Shown here in pieces: positions 63,116-64,000 of a stretch of 64,000 nucleotides of DNA (its first letter is position 1; the number at the start of each line of letters is the position of its first letter). Source of the DNA: Manduca sexta (taxonomy: Eukaryota; Arthropoda; Insecta; Lepidoptera; Sphingidae); NCBI RefSeq assembly GCF_014839805.1, contig NC_051119.1, positions 6,441,245 to 6,505,244 on the forward strand. Direction: 5' to 3'. The notes under the pieces were generated by a model that had not been told where the DNA came from, ran no database searches, and saw only the letters and a program-made list of their open reading frames with translations. The position numbers and the translations under genes are program-made.

Positions 63116-64000
63116 TTTCTCACTCATTTACTTTTAAAAGCTTGTCTGGCAACCGGTCGCGTTCGTTTTACTTTTGATGGGATTTTGTTTATTTATTTAT
63201 ATGTCCTGGAAAGAACTTATAATAACAAAGGAATATACTTAATACTTGATTTTGGAATTCGGATGTTTGTTTTACGTAAAACTAAAATTTATTAAAAGGA
63301 TTTAGATGAAATTTGACGGTCAGGATTATTTTTTCTGAAAAAAATAATCCTGACCGGATTGGATATTATTTAGTCCGAGAATCTTAGCTCATGCCAGCGG
63401 ACCTCCAAATATGTCTTAGCAGAAAATAAAATTATGCGTGTAAAGCACCGCCCACAGTAAGAAAATAATATAAATAAAAACAACTTACATAACACAAAAT
63501 ATAACACGTGGAGATCATGTTTTATACGTAGGTGTGAGATTTGTTCTTTGATAAAAATTAAATAAATAGCAATTACCCAAAAAACACCAAAGAGTCATCG
63601 AACCTATCTCACATGCGAAACTTTCAATGAAATTTTATTCTGTTTTCGGTTAGTATAGGCACTAGTAGACTAATGTAGAGACCACTAGCATACGCACCAG
63701 TTCCCAGAACTCTATCAGGTTTTGTAGAACTTTAAAAAATCTATTTACATTGGTTTAGTTAGTAGGATAGTTAGCTTTCTACTGTATAGGTAATATCGTC
63801 CATGAAAACGCACCCCACCACTTTTTGAGCGGGGCTGTTGGATAAGGAGACCGATCCAAGCCATAGCCTCGACGGTAGCCATCATAGTACAATCTTACTG
63901 CGCACGCACACTAATCGATTAGAGAAAGTAGAGGGGCGGGTCTTTGTGAATGTAATGATCTATACTATTATATTCTATCAACGCATTTTCCACGCATCCA
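63116..64000. other. Unannotated stretch around a hairpin
   Basis: AT-rich apart from a slightly GC-richer segment near 63810-63890. The hairpin at 63317 is listed separately. 63260-63316 vaguely resembles a Helitron 5' part (aaaaggatttagatgaaat). Confidence 0.45.
63317..63356. repeat. Perfect 18-bp inverted repeat with 4-nt loop
   Basis: Arms cggtcaggattatttttt (63317-63334) and its exact complement (63339-63356) around ctga. Confidence 0.95.

Noticed and set aside
62879..63127. 82-codon minus-strand frame with an acidic N-terminus
   Set aside because: It overlaps a SINE-F fragment and a Helitron end in antisense, so the frame is incidental.
1..64000. CRISPR array, operon structure, integrated virus
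   Set aside because: No regularly spaced direct repeats with unique spacers, no prokaryotic gene organisation and no viral gene-like frames were seen. The window is eukaryotic repeat-rich DNA.

Overview
This 64-kb window looks like AT-rich, gene-poor nuclear DNA of a moth or butterfly. The lepidopteran assignment rests on repeat families I recognise: Helitrons with a TCCTACTAATATTATAAA-like start and a GC hairpin followed by CTAG|T at the end (Lep1-type), two tRNA-derived SINE families, RTE-like LINE tails, and several short repeats known from lepidopteran introns and intergenic DNA. I ran no database search. Family names below (SINE-A, Rep-B and so on) are local labels, defined by similarity between copies within the window.

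No complete protein-coding gene is visible. The only open frames with recognisable protein content are 5'-truncated non-LTR retrotransposon C-termini: an RTE-like LINE at 5747-6179 with a perfect 15-bp target duplication, a second RTE-like family at 12178, 21306, 44677 and 52694, and another LINE tail at 36796-37140. Most other short open frames lie antisense to, or inside, repeats.

Layout. 1-9 kb: SINE-A copies, a 0.8-kb terminal-inverted-repeat (TIR) element, a tandem SINE array, the RTE insertion, a three-layer nest at 7.1-7.7 kb and a perfect 25-bp hairpin at 8.6 kb. 9-24 kb: Rep-B, a foldback element with a G-run in its loop (11.8 kb), two intact Helitrons (17.65 and 18.9 kb) and a full SINE-F. 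24-37 kb: a Helitron, a SINE-F with a microsatellite at its tail, tandem repeats, MITE-J and MITE-K, and a LINE tail. 37-54 kb: dense SINE-A, Rep-C, Rep-B and Helitron copies, with one CpG-rich stretch (46.5-46.7 kb) that reads on the minus strand as an initiator/downstream-element promoter followed by a short exon ending in ATG|GTAAGT. 54-64 kb: Rep-L, Helitron-M (one copy joined to a TA microsatellite), interrupted Rep-B, SINE-F and a second hairpin at 63.3 kb.

If the 46.5-kb element is a real first exon, the sequence to its left would be a very long first intron and the repeats would be intronic. That is inference from motifs alone. Otherwise the window is intergenic. No CRISPR array, operon, rRNA or free-standing tRNA gene was seen.
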